DNA from: an uncultured Chthonomonas sp.
GTDB lineage: Bacteria; Armatimonadota; Chthonomonadetes; Chthonomonadales; CAJBBX01
Direction: 5' to 3'
Assembly (NCBI GenBank): GCA_903951425.1
Contig: CAJBBX010000174.1
Location: forward strand, 1 to 64,000
DNA length: 64,000 nt
Shown here: piece after piece, positions 1-9,900 of the stretch
Numbering within the stretch: the first letter of the stretch is position 1
Layout: every line of letters begins with the position of its first letter
Translations under genes and position numbers: made by a program
The notes under the pieces: model-generated
Told to the model about the DNA's origin: nothing
Database searches by the model: none
What the model saw: only the letters and a program-made list of their open reading frames with translations

Positions 1-135
1 CTGCTCGAACGCCTCCGAATGAGGCTGCCGGAGCAGCTAAGAATCACCGAGGATGTAGTGTAGACTTCGCACAGACATCTGTCGCCTAGTTAAGATCACA
101 GGACCACCGGATTCGGGGCCTAACTGCGGAAGCCG

Positions 136-786
136 GGCTAGGTGCTTCAAGCGACGATCGGCGCAGTCGAAGTACTCCGGGTTCACCCGCTCGAACTTGG
201 TGGACTCGTAAGGGAGGCCGCCCTCATTCGCGAGACGAGGTTCCAGAAACCCCTCGTCGGGGTACGGGCCGCACACGATCTGTACCACGTTGAAGCCCTT
301 GGCCCTGCGGTCCGCGGTCAACTGACGAAAGCCCTCCCACGTCATCCGCTCGCAGAGGTTCTTCCACCAGGTGTCGCCCAGCCATAGGAACGGCGTGCCG
401 TCCTCGTGCTCGAAGTGGCGCCGGTCGGTGCTCACGCGGATGAAGCCGTGCCGGAGGAGCGGGTTGTTGCCGGTGTGCGCGGTGACATGCAGGGGTTGGG
501 GAGCCCGGCTCACCATCCGGTTCGCGGGGTCCGAGCACCTCGCCTCGAAGGTGTAGTCGCCCTGAACCGGCGGCGCGAAGCGAACCGTCCACCGGTCGCC
601 ACCTGCCCAGAAGGCAGGGACCACCCACTGCTGGTCGCCGTTGCGGAAGACGACATCGACCTGCACCTCGAGGAACGGGTTGGCGTACTTCCGCGTGGAT
701 GTGAAGGAGGTCTCGTAGACAGCCCACTGCTCGGCGCTCAGGGCCGACGCGGGAATGCAGACGGCAAGGGCGAGGCTGAAGAGCAT
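136..786 (-). pseudogene. Truncated DUF5060/DUF4038 glycoside hydrolase (apiosidase/GH140-like)
   Basis: The reading frame encodes a signal peptide (start chosen at the ATG at 786, followed by a hydrophobic run ending in ALSA), a DUF5060-like beta domain and the first part of a DUF4038 TIM barrel, with the typical segments FLWLGDTWW and GFNVVQIV. Resemblance stops near position 136, just after a stretch reading FDCADRRLKHLA. The frame then continues in unrelated sequence to a stop at 37. Family members are usually 400 residues or more, so about half of the catalytic barrel is missing and the gene is probably dead. DUF4038 includes the GH140 apiosidases that act on rhamnogalacturonan II; the substrate here is inferred only from family and neighbours. 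Confidence 0.6.
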
Positions 787-1005
787 CAGAGCCACGTTCG
801 ATAGTCCTTTCGCGACGCCGGTGCCTGCGCGCCAGATAATGCTGCTCAGACTGATCGGCAGTGCGAGCACAGAGCAGTAGGTTGCCCCGGGGTGCAAGGT
901 CCGCGCGCGGCGCACTGGCCACGGACACCACCAGGCTGCGGCGCAGCATCCCGTCTTCGCTCCGGCCTGCCCCGGGGCTGCCGATCGGCGTTCCTGCGGC
1001 GCGGT

Positions 1006-1218
1006 TCACGGTCCGCCAACCACGATCCTGACCGGTCCCAGCAGACCGGACGGAAGTAGCGGCGACCTGCGCCGTACGGATTCGCGGTGCCGAAGGTGTA
1101 ACGGCCGGTCATGGGCTCTTCCCCCGTGAGGAGGCCTTGCGGGGGTGCGACGTTACGCGCCCTTCCGTGGGCCGGCTGCTTGGCGGCGATCACGCGGTTC
1201 GGCCAGCGGTTGAGCGGC
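1006..1218 (-). pseudogene. Decayed C-terminal tail of a GH106 alpha-L-rhamnosidase
   Basis: Reverse-strand translation gives NRWPNRVIAAKQPA, then LLTGEEPMTGRYTFGTANPY, and after a frameshift near position 1065 SPLLPSGLLGPVRI to a stop at 1006-1008. This matches the end of the intact GH106 gene at 3456-6980 (VNRWANRMIGDKQPAD, SGRYTFSTSDPYGAES, LLPSGLLGPVRL). No homology is visible upstream of about 1218, so only the last 70 residues survive. It is the wreck of another GH106 copy that lay downstream of the GH29 gene. Confidence 0.75.
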
Positions 1219-1332
1219 GGCCTGCCGGACAGGCGCCAGCTGCATCAGCACGCGGCGGATCGCCACCACGGCAGCCAGCATGTCATCCCAGTGCCTGTGT
1301 ACTCGCCCGCAAAACCACAGACCCCCGCATGC

Positions 1333-3405
1333 TCAAGGGACCTCCACGTGTTTGATCTTTTCGATCTTGGCTTTCGGCTTCGGGTTTGGCGAGTTCTGCC
1401 TGGGCGCACCGCGTAGGTTGATCGCATCGACGCCGATCGCGGCGACGTTGAAACCCTTCACCTTGATGCGGCCATTCAGCACCCTGATCGCATCGACGTT
1501 AATGCTGCCGTTGCCCTGGCAAACGAGCTTCAGCGCATGATCCCCTGCCGGCAAACCGGTCGCTGTGTAGACGACCTGCTGGGTGCCGCTGCCCTTCAGA
1601 CTGACGGTCTTCGCGGGCCCGTTATCGAGCGTGACCATGACGTTCCCGAAATCCGCGCCCTTCTCCGCGATGTACTCGATCCCGGTTCCGCTGAACGCCA
1701 ATCGGCACATGTCGCCGGCCGCACTGGTGTGGTTCCAGTCGTTGTTGAAGGCGCCCGGCCTTCCCACCTCGTGCTCCCATCCATGAAAGAAGATCCCGCT
1801 GTCGTCGTCGTTGGTCCAGGTCTTGCCATGGGTGATCCTGAATGCGTAGACCTTGATGTCGGCAATGGCGGGTTCCGTTCTCGGGAGCGTGACGGTGAGC
1901 GCGGCAACGTCCTGGGCAAAGGTGCACGAGATCGGCCGAGGGCCGGCCAGCAGCTCGACCTTGCTCACGGCGCCGATGGTGCCGCTATCTCTACTGCAGC
2001 CCGGCAGCACCAGCTTGCTCCCCGGCCATTTCGAAGCGAACGCATAGACGCGGCCGACGGTTCTCGTATAGTAGACCTTGTCCTCGCCGATCGTCTCGCA
2101 CATGACGGCATAGGGCCGCGCCGAGTAGATGCCTTCGCCATTGATCTTGAGCCACTCCCCGATCTTCTTGAAGATCGGCAGGGCCTCGGTGTACATGTCT
2201 CCCTGCGCGCGGATCGGGATACCCACCACGAGATTGCCGTTGGCCGCCGAACACCGCACCAGCAACTGCATGAGGCTGGTGGGGTCGCTGTGGTAGCCGA
2301 GCGGGTTCGAGGCATCGAAATGCCACGGCCCCATGCTGTTCAGGCATTGCCAGGGGTAAGGCTGGATCTGCTCGGTAGAGGCGTCCTCCCAAACGGTCAT
2401 GATGGAGGCATTGGCCTCTTTGGGGGAGATGCCGTTGATGCTCAAGGCGCCCGACTTCCCCGCGGCGGCCATCCTGTTGAAGTAGTTCGCCGTCAAGTGC
2501 AGCGCCATTGTGTCGCCGAGGCCAAGATAGACGTTCCCCAGATCGCCCGCGTAGTTGATCGTGTCGTCAAACCAGAGGATGTCGGGCTTGTGCTTGGTGA
2601 TGAGGTCGTCCACTCTCCACAGGAACTGCTGCGAGAAGGGATGGGCGACGTCCGCCTTGAACTCCTCCGTGGCGTAGTTGGTGTGCACCGGACCGTTGAG
2701 GTCCACGGGGTCCAGGCCCTCCCACCATTTGCCCACCCCATCGGCCTTGGTCAGCCAGCCGTCCATCTTCCTGCCGTTCTCGTCGAGGCCGTACCTAACC
2801 GGCATGAACTCTCCCCATGTTCGCGCCGGGGTTGTGTGAATGGAGACCCCCACAGGGAGTCCGTATCTCCTGGCGGCGACGGCCCAGGTGCCCACGACGT
2901 CCTTCTTCGGGCCGACATTCATCGAGTTCCATGGTTGATAGCGGGAATCCCAGCAGTCGAAGTTGTCGTGGTGATTGCCAAGGGCCCAGAAGTACCTTGA
3001 GCCGGAGGCCACGCACAGCTTCATCACCGCGTCCGGATCCCATTCTTCGCCTTTCCAGAGGTTGCATATGTCCTTGTAGCCGTACTCGTTCAGGTTCCCG
3101 AACTGATCGACTGTCCACTTGTACTGGTTGGCTCCGGGGGTGTACATGTGCATGGCGAACCAGTCACCGCTCTCCGGAACGGTCTGCGGATCCCAGTGCG
3201 CCCAGTAGCCAAACTTCACGTCGCGGTACCAGTGCGGCGTCCGGTACTTCGTCACCGACGTCCAGGTCGTTCGATACGGCCCACTGGCAGGCTTGAAGGT
3301 CGGCAGTTTCCAGATGTCCGGTCTGGCTCCCGGCTCCGCGGCAGGGCTGCTTATCCCCAGCGACAGCGCAGTCAGGATCGTTGCGATGTTCGCACACTTC
3401 TTCAA
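1333..3405 (-). CDS. Secreted GH29 alpha-L-fucosidase with C-terminal galactose-binding-like domain
   Basis: Retaining alpha-L-fucosidase expected to release terminal L-fucose. The start is a TTG at 3405 behind an AGGAAGGA-type ribosome site; the product begins with a signal peptide (MKKCANIATILTALSLG, cleavage near residue 23). The catalytic barrel shows the GH29 WAHWDPQTVPESGDW region (residues 68-82), the GNHHDNF segment (143-149) and the probable nucleophile Asp280 in ILWFDD. Residues about 530-690 form a second beta-sandwich (DDSGIFFHGWEHEV onwards) like sugar-binding galactose-binding-like domains, followed by a short basic tail. At 690 aa it is longer than catalytic-only GH29 enzymes because of this module. 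It lies 50 bp after a GH106 gene and closes a five-gene hydrolase operon. Confidence 0.88.
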   Translation of the reverse strand: MKKCANIATILTALSLGISSPAAEPGARPDIWKLPTFKPASGPYRTTWTSVTKYRTPHWYRDVKFGYWAHWDPQTVPESGDWFAMHMYTPGANQYKWTVDQFGNLNEYGYKDICNLWKGEEWDPDAVMKLCVASGSRYFWALGNHHDNFDCWDSRYQPWNSMNVGPKKDVVGTWAVAARRYGLPVGVSIHTTPARTWGEFMPVRYGLDENGRKMDGWLTKADGVGKWWEGLDPVDLNGPVHTNYATEEFKADVAHPFSQQFLWRVDDLITKHKPDILWFDDTINYAGDLGNVYLGLGDTMALHLTANYFNRMAAAGKSGALSINGISPKEANASIMTVWEDASTEQIQPYPWQCLNSMGPWHFDASNPLGYHSDPTSLMQLLVRCSAANGNLVVGIPIRAQGDMYTEALPIFKKIGEWLKINGEGIYSARPYAVMCETIGEDKVYYTRTVGRVYAFASKWPGSKLVLPGCSRDSGTIGAVSKVELLAGPRPISCTFAQDVAALTVTLPRTEPAIADIKVYAFRITHGKTWTNDDDSGIFFHGWEHEVGRPGAFNNDWNHTSAAGDMCRLAFSGTGIEYIAEKGADFGNVMVTLDNGPAKTVSLKGSGTQQVVYTATGLPAGDHALKLVCQGNGSINVDAIRVLNGRIKVKGFNVAAIGVDAINLRGAPRQNSPNPKPKAKIEKIKHVEVP

Positions 3406-3455
3406 GGCTTCGGCTTCCTTCCTGGTGGATATCTCAACGGACCCGCGGACATCGT

Positions 3456-6400
3456 CTACTCCCCTGCCATCAGCCGCACCGGCCCCAGCAGACCGGACGG
3501 GAGCAGAGGCGACTCTGCGCCGTACGGATCAGATGTGCTGAAGGTGTAGCGGCCGCTTCCGAACTCATCCCCGGCGAGGAATCCCTCCGGTGATCTCACG
3601 GTACGCGCATTCGCGTCGGCAGGCTGCTTGTCACCGATCATGCGGTTTGCCCAGCGGTTGACAACTTCGACCTCAAGCTGGTTCGCGCCCGCCTTGATGG
3701 CGCCGGTGACCTCGACCCGCCACGGCGCGCACCACACCACGCCGAGGCCCTTGCCGTTCAGTTTGACCCGGACCATGTCGTGGACGGTGCCGAGATCCAG
3801 GTAGGTTCTGCCCCCCGGCACCCGGGCTAGGGTGAACGTTGTCCGGTACGTGGCGATGCCGGAGTAGTATCTGATCCCCGGTTCCGGTCGGGTCGTCCAA
3901 TCCTGCAGGGCGTCGAGGACGACCTTCTCCGGCCCGCCCCACTTCGGGTCGAACGCTACGTTCCAGGGGCCGGAGAGCGTCTGGCCGCTCCTCAAGCCCG
4001 GGAAGTTCGTGCCCGCTGCCCGTGCGGGCTGGCCGTCCTTGCCGCCGAACACGACGAAGAAGCTCTGATAGGCATCGAATGCCATGGGGACGCGCGTCAG
4101 ACCGCCGGCCCGCACGAACTGCACCAGCGGCCGCCGCTCACCGGTCACCGGATCCCAGAGCTGCGGGCTGCCCCGGCCGACCCGGAAGCTGCAGTCCGCC
4201 TTGATTGGCGCGCCGGTCCGATTGGAGACAAAGTAGATGTCCCGCTCGTTGGTGCGCCTGTGGCCGTAGCGCATGGGGCCGGTTGCGGTGAAGTCCTCGG
4301 CCACGCCCATGCCCGCCAGCACGGCGGCTGTGAGATCGTAGGAGGGATAGAGCGGCGGGAGGCCATGGTTCTCCCCGGCGCGGTTCCAGGGCGCCATGCC
4401 ATACGCTCCCAGAACCAGAGCGTCCTTCCAGTCCGCGGGCCGCGCGGCCGCCTGCTGCCAACCAGGCCGGGCGAATATCCCGGCCGACCACTCGCCGTCT
4501 GTCCTCACGACCTCGCGGGATCCGTCCGCGTAGGCCAGGTCGAACGCGCCTATCCATCCGGCGGGATTGGGCGAGCGGTCCGTGTTCACGACGGCAACGG
4601 CGACGACGTTGTCACCTGGCCGCAGGAAGCGCGCGATCGATGTCGTGACCGTGACGCGGAAGCTGTCGCCCTCGCTGACCTTCTTTCCGTTGATCCAGAG
4701 AGTGAACTCATTGTCCGCACTCACCCCGGCGATGGCGGAGGCCAGGACCTTCGTCGGATCGACCTTGATGGTCCGCTTGAAGTACCTGGCGCCCACCGGT
4801 GCGCTCTGGGCCGGACTCCCTTCGGGGTACCAGATCCACTCACACTGCGCAACAGAGTTGCGCTGAGTGGCCAGCGCGGGTGGCGACAGCTCTCCGCCCC
4901 AGTAGACAAGGCCCTTGCCATGGCGGCGCTTGGTCGCCGTCTTTGGCGCCTTCAGACTCCCCCAGAGGTCTCTGGCGAGTGACTGCACTCTGGAGTCGCA
5001 CGCGGGATAGCCCGAGAGGCTTGGGGACTTAACCGGTGGCGTGCCGACCATCGTTGCCCCGGCCTTGACCAGATCCCGGACCTTGGCGAGCAGGCCCGGG
5101 GTCATCGTGTCGACCTGCGGCAGCACCAGCAGGCGGTAAGAGCTTCCGCCCGGGAAAACGATCCGCCCGTTCTTCACCTGGGCCCTGGCCATCAGGACCT
5201 TCGGCGAGCAGCCGTCGAAGCCATAGCCCTTCTTGTCCGCCAGTGGGCCGCTCCCCTCCAGTGCGCTGGGCGGCGGCAGGAACACGTGGGGCGCTCCTTC
5301 GGGTGTCAGATAGAGCACATCGGACACCGTGACCCCCTGCCGCAGCAGATGCGAGCAGCGGGCGAGGTAGCGATGGTAGGCCCCCACCATGGGCCACCAG
5401 GTCTGGTTTCGGTGCCAGTGCACGCCGTAGGGGCCAAAGCTCATTCCGGGCTTGTAGGCGTCGCCCAGCGTCTGGTGCGCCCAGGTGTGGAACACGATCC
5501 GGTTGATGCCCGTGCAGAACGCCCAGTCGCCCTGGTTCTTTAGCGACCACGGATGGGCCTCCAGATTGCCTTCGGAGGTGAACGACTCGGCTGAGACTAC
5601 AGGCCGCCCCATGACATGCGCGATCGACGCTGCTTCGGTACAACTGTAGGACGAGTCCAAACTGGTGTTCCAGAACTCCCCCATCGGGACGTCCGCTACC
5701 GCACCCAGGTCGAGATCACCGGCGGGATTCATGTCGTAGGGTTCGATGGACAGCGAGAGCCCCTGTTCCCGACCGTATTCCTTCACGGTCCCTGCATGCT
5801 TCTCTAGGACCAGTTCCTGGCCGGTCAGGCGGAGGTCCCAGAGGAAGCGCTCCGACTTCTCCAGGCTTTCGACCGCGCGTCCGGTATACGCCAGGAGCCA
5901 CGGCCGTGCATCATAGCCGCGCCGCTTCCTGAACTCGTCGAGGAACGTCGGCGTCCAGTTCTGCGCGCCGGATTCCCAGCTGTCCATGTGCAGCGCTGTC
6001 AATCCATGCTCCCGGGCGCGCTGTCCTATCTTCCGGAGGAGCGTCCCGACATACTGGTCCAGGTGGAACTCCGTCGCCTTTGCGTCGAACTTGTCGCACT
6101 CCAGTCCCGCTGCCGCCGCCGGCGCGGGCCGGGTGTTCGCGCCCGTGACGCGCCGCCCCATTCGGACGATGGTCCAGTCTCCGGCGGGCACGATCCAGTC
6201 GAGGGCCCCGTCGGGCTTGAGCCGGTTCGTGAGGTCCACGATCTGGCTCGGTCGAATGACGCCCGCCGGCCCTGGCTCGGCAAAGCGGGCCGAAGTCGGC
6301 AGATATGGCTTCACGCCGGGCATGCTGGAGATCGGGCTCCTCTCGTAGAGCGCCTTCTCATTGATGCTGTCAATGATAGGCTTGCGGCTGGGGAAGGCGA

Positions 6401-6980
6401 GGACCGCCACATCCTCGTAGTACGGGCTGGCCATCGAGTGCCACGGGGTCGAGCGTTGCGCCGGCACAGGCAGCACCGCAGAGTAGCTCTGCGGCCCACT
6501 GACCTCGACCGAGCTGAAGACGAGGTGCTGCATGGACTGCTCCGGCTGGACCCAGGGCCCGCCGCTGCCGCACCAGCCCGGCCCAATTCCGAGCGTGATG
6601 TCAATGCCCAGGCGCTCCGCGTCGCGGACTGCCAGCACAAACAGGTCCTGCCACTGCGGCGTCATCCACCTGACCGGTCCCTTGGGGATGCCGACGTCCA
6701 CCTCCAGGAAGACGAGGTTGCCGAGCCCCGCGGCCTTCATGGCCTTCAGGTCGGCCGTCATCTCCTTGCCGTTCAGGTTGCCATCCATGAAGTACCAGTA
6801 CACGCCCGGGCGTGCGGAGTCGGGCGGATTGGCGAAGCTCCGTTCCAGATCGTCGTCGGCCGGGGCAGGGGCGCACAGGGCACATGAGGCCAGTGCCATC
6901 ATAGCAACCTGGAACAAGCGGGTCGCGCCCCCGCTGCAGAGCGCGGCGACGGTCGAGGCCAGGAATGTCCCCTCTCTCAT
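3456..6980 (-). CDS. GH106 alpha-L-rhamnosidase (first copy)
   Basis: Large secreted alpha-L-rhamnosidase of family GH106 (1174 aa, typical size). After a hydrophobic leader ending near CAPAPADDD it shows the family N-terminus FANPPDSARPGVYWYFMDGN and GIGPGWCGSGGPWV, a TIM barrel with SWESGAQNW, and accessory beta domains that finish with the ending GRYTFSTSDPYGAES and LLPSGLLGPVRL. The ATG overlaps the stop of the upstream GH106 gene (ATGA, 6977-6980) and is preceded by GAGGAGG, so translation is coupled. Within the polypeptide a beta-galactosidase-like jelly roll (about residues 690-850) is inserted. Its neighbours (GH106, GH78, GH95, GH29) point to degradation of rhamnose- and fucose-bearing plant glycans. 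Confidence 0.88.
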   Translation of the reverse strand: MREGTFLASTVAALCSGGATRLFQVAMMALASCALCAPAPADDDLERSFANPPDSARPGVYWYFMDGNLNGKEMTADLKAMKAAGLGNLVFLEVDVGIPKGPVRWMTPQWQDLFVLAVRDAERLGIDITLGIGPGWCGSGGPWVQPEQSMQHLVFSSVEVSGPQSYSAVLPVPAQRSTPWHSMASPYYEDVAVLAFPSRKPIIDSINEKALYERSPISSMPGVKPYLPTSARFAEPGPAGVIRPSQIVDLTNRLKPDGALDWIVPAGDWTIVRMGRRVTGANTRPAPAAAAGLECDKFDAKATEFHLDQYVGTLLRKIGQRAREHGLTALHMDSWESGAQNWTPTFLDEFRKRRGYDARPWLLAYTGRAVESLEKSERFLWDLRLTGQELVLEKHAGTVKEYGREQGLSLSIEPYDMNPAGDLDLGAVADVPMGEFWNTSLDSSYSCTEAASIAHVMGRPVVSAESFTSEGNLEAHPWSLKNQGDWAFCTGINRIVFHTWAHQTLGDAYKPGMSFGPYGVHWHRNQTWWPMVGAYHRYLARCSHLLRQGVTVSDVLYLTPEGAPHVFLPPPSALEGSGPLADKKGYGFDGCSPKVLMARAQVKNGRIVFPGGSSYRLLVLPQVDTMTPGLLAKVRDLVKAGATMVGTPPVKSPSLSGYPACDSRVQSLARDLWGSLKAPKTATKRRHGKGLVYWGGELSPPALATQRNSVAQCEWIWYPEGSPAQSAPVGARYFKRTIKVDPTKVLASAIAGVSADNEFTLWINGKKVSEGDSFRVTVTTSIARFLRPGDNVVAVAVVNTDRSPNPAGWIGAFDLAYADGSREVVRTDGEWSAGIFARPGWQQAAARPADWKDALVLGAYGMAPWNRAGENHGLPPLYPSYDLTAAVLAGMGVAEDFTATGPMRYGHRRTNERDIYFVSNRTGAPIKADCSFRVGRGSPQLWDPVTGERRPLVQFVRAGGLTRVPMAFDAYQSFFVVFGGKDGQPARAAGTNFPGLRSGQTLSGPWNVAFDPKWGGPEKVVLDALQDWTTRPEPGIRYYSGIATYRTTFTLARVPGGRTYLDLGTVHDMVRVKLNGKGLGVVWCAPWRVEVTGAIKAGANQLEVEVVNRWANRMIGDKQPADANARTVRSPEGFLAGDEFGSGRYTFSTSDPYGAESPLLPSGLLGPVRLMAGE

Positions 6981-9900
6981 CGTTCCGATCCTCCTCGTCG
7001 CGTTGTGATCCCTGACCCGGACGCCGCCGCCGGCCTCTTGGCCGGTGGGCCTGACGTCAGGCGAACAACCTGAGACATGTGCAATGTCACCGGCCCGAGC
7101 AGCCCGCTCGGCTGCAGCGAGGCGCGGCTGTCCACAGTCTGGGCGGTCAGGAAGGTTAACCGCTTGTCGGCAGGCAGCGCGGCATCGCCAACCAGCCGGT
7201 TGTTCCAGGTGTTCACCACATCGATTTCGAGGGTGTTGCGGCCGGGCTTCGCGGCGGCCGTGATGTCCACCTGCCAGGGCGCGAGCCAGAGAGTGTCAAG
7301 CTCGCGGCCGTTCACGCGCACCGTCGCCAGGTTGCGGACGTCGCCTAGATCCAGTAGGAGACTCGATCCCGCCCTGCCAACCCAGGCGACCGGCAGCTCG
7401 AACGTCTTCCTATAGGTTGCGCGGCCGGAGTAGTGCCTGATGCCGGCCTCCGGGCGCTTGGAGCAGTCTTCGAGTGTCTCGAACGTCACCTTCTCAGGGC
7501 TGCCCCACCGGCGATCGAAGGCGACGTGCCACGGGCCGTCGATCTCCATGGGCATCGGCATCGGCGGAACCTGGGCGCGAAGCTTCCGGCCGGCTGCGGT
7601 CTTCACCTCGTACCGGCCCGGCTCTGCCACTTCGAGGGAGATGCCACCGTTGGCGTCACGGCACACGCGCGCCGTGCTGCCGGCAGGCGAGGCGTGGAGG
7701 GTGATCGTGTCCGGGTCCTGGCCAGACGCCCGGAGCGCCTTGCCGCCGATCCAGAAATCGACCGTGAGTGTCTTGACGACGCCGAAGGCCGGATCCGCGC
7801 CTTCAGCCAGGCGGCCCACCTGGAACGCGAATACGCCGTCGTCTACCAGCGTCTGCACCTTCTTCCGCACGTCGCGCGTGCGGCTCGCATCGCCCGGAAC
7901 CCCGTAGGTGGCGCTCTCGATGGCGATGCTCCGTCGCGCCGCGGACGACGGGGCGACGGATCTGCCGTTGCGGGCTACGGCCGCCACCGGATCGAACGCG
8001 ACCGTACCGGGGCGGACGACGACGAACACCGAAGCGTTGGGCCCGAGAGAGAGCGGCAGGCGCAACCGGTCGCCGGTCTGATGAAAGAGGGCCGGCCGTT
8101 CCGTCCGACCGGAGTCCGGCCACCACAGCTCCGGCGCCCGTCCGCCGGCTCGGAACGTGGCCACGGTCGTCACGGGAGCGGCGTCGGGGTTGGCTACGAA
8201 GTAGATATCGGTCCCGCCCTGGCGCCGGTGCTTGAACCGAAGCCTTACCGGGCTCGCGAAGTCCGGCCTTGACCCGCGCGCGGCAAGGACCTCGTCCAGG
8301 CTCTTGCCCCAGATCACGCGCCCCTTGCCGAGCCGGTGCTCGCCCGACGGACTTGGGGGTCCGCCTCCCCAGACATCGCGCGCGATCTGCCGGACCTCGT
8401 CGTCGCACTTCGGGTACCCCTCGAGGCTTGGCGAGCGCGACGGCGGCCTGCCGACGACGGCGGCGCCGGCCTTCACCAGGTCCCGGATGCGGCGCAGGAG
8501 GGGCGGGCGCATGGTGGCGGAGCTCGGCAGCACCAGGACGCGGTAGGTAACGCCGTGCGGCAGCGTCAGCACACCGTTCCGCACCGTGAGATCCTTCTGG
8601 ATCACCTCGGCATTGATGAAGTCGAAGTCACGCCCCGCCGGCAGCTCCGGGCTGCAGAGGCCGGTCATCTTTGGGGCGTCCTCGCTGATGAAGTATGCCA
8701 CATCGGCAACCGGCTGGCCGGCCTGGAGCATCACACTGCACCGGCGCAGATAGTCGATCCAGGTCTTCGACTGCTCGAACCACGTGTTGTGCCGGTTGAA
8801 CTCGGTGCCGAACCCAGCGTTGATGCCCGGCGCCTTGTCCTCCCAGGGCTGGTGGATGTACACGTGCAGCACAAACTGGTTGATGCCCTCGCAGAGCGCC
8901 CAATCACCCCTCGCCTTGAGGTCGCCGGGCGCATTCCGGAACGCTGGGCCGCCGGTGAAGGCCTCCGCCCACACCACAGGCTTGCCGTACGTGTGCGCCG
9001 CGGAGGCCGCATCTCGCAGCTCTACCGAGCCCAGCCCGCCGTCCACCCAGAACTCTCCGCCAATCTCGTCGCTAGCGCCGCCGTACTGCAGGAACTCGGC
9101 CGGGAAGCCCCAGTGGCCGTAGTTCTCCAGCCACATCTTCAGCCCATGCTCGTGGCACAGGTCGCGCAAGCCGCCGACGTAGTCGCACGCGACCCGGTCC
9201 GCCACCAGGCGCCGCAGATCCCACAGGAACCGGTCGGACTGATCCGCACTGCTCACGATGCGCCCCGCCAGCACCGGCAGCCACGGCAGAGGATGGTAGC
9301 CGTACCGCGTCCGGAAGTCCTCCGCGAAGCCGTCCGTCCAGTTCTGCGGCCCCATCTCGTAACTGTCGGCCACCACGTGCTTGAGGGCTTTGCGGGCAGC
9401 CTCTGGCATGCGCTTGAGCAGCCCCCCGAGATAGGCGTCGAAGTGCGCCTTGAGCGCGGCGCGGCTCATCTTGTCCACTTCCAGCCCCGTTGCTTCGGCG
9501 GGGGCGGGCCCGTTCTGGGTACCAGTCGGAGACATGGCGAGCCGCAGTACGACCCAGTCCCCCGGCGGCACGTCCCATGTGAGCGTGGCGTTCCCGCCAA
9601 GGCGGACCATCTCACCATCGGTGCCTCCGGCCTGCAGCGGACGCCCGTCCAGGGCGTAGTCTATGGTCAACGTCTTCACAACCCCGAAGGCGGGATCGCC
9701 GCTCTGGGTGATACGGTCGACCAGGAATTCGGACGAGCCGTTGTCCACCAGGGACTGCACCACGGCACGCACGTCGCGCGTGCGCGTCGGGTCACCGGGT
9801 ACTCCGTACGAGGCCCCTTGCACGACGATCCGCTCCCGAGACGGACGCGAGACGTGCTGGCTGATGTCCACCACTGAGCCCGGCTGCAGCATCGTTGCGG

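Noticed and set aside
37..135. Possible GH106-like ending (LPQLGPESGGPVIL) fused to the DUF4038 remnant
   Set aside because: The match to the GH106 ending LLPSGLLGPVRL is too short and imperfect to claim.
1537..3000. 487-aa plus-strand open frame
   Set aside because: Antisense to the GH29 gene; sequence is rich in Arg/Val/Gly/His with no motif.
8336..9877. 513-aa plus-strand open frame
   Set aside because: Antisense shadow of the second GH106 gene.
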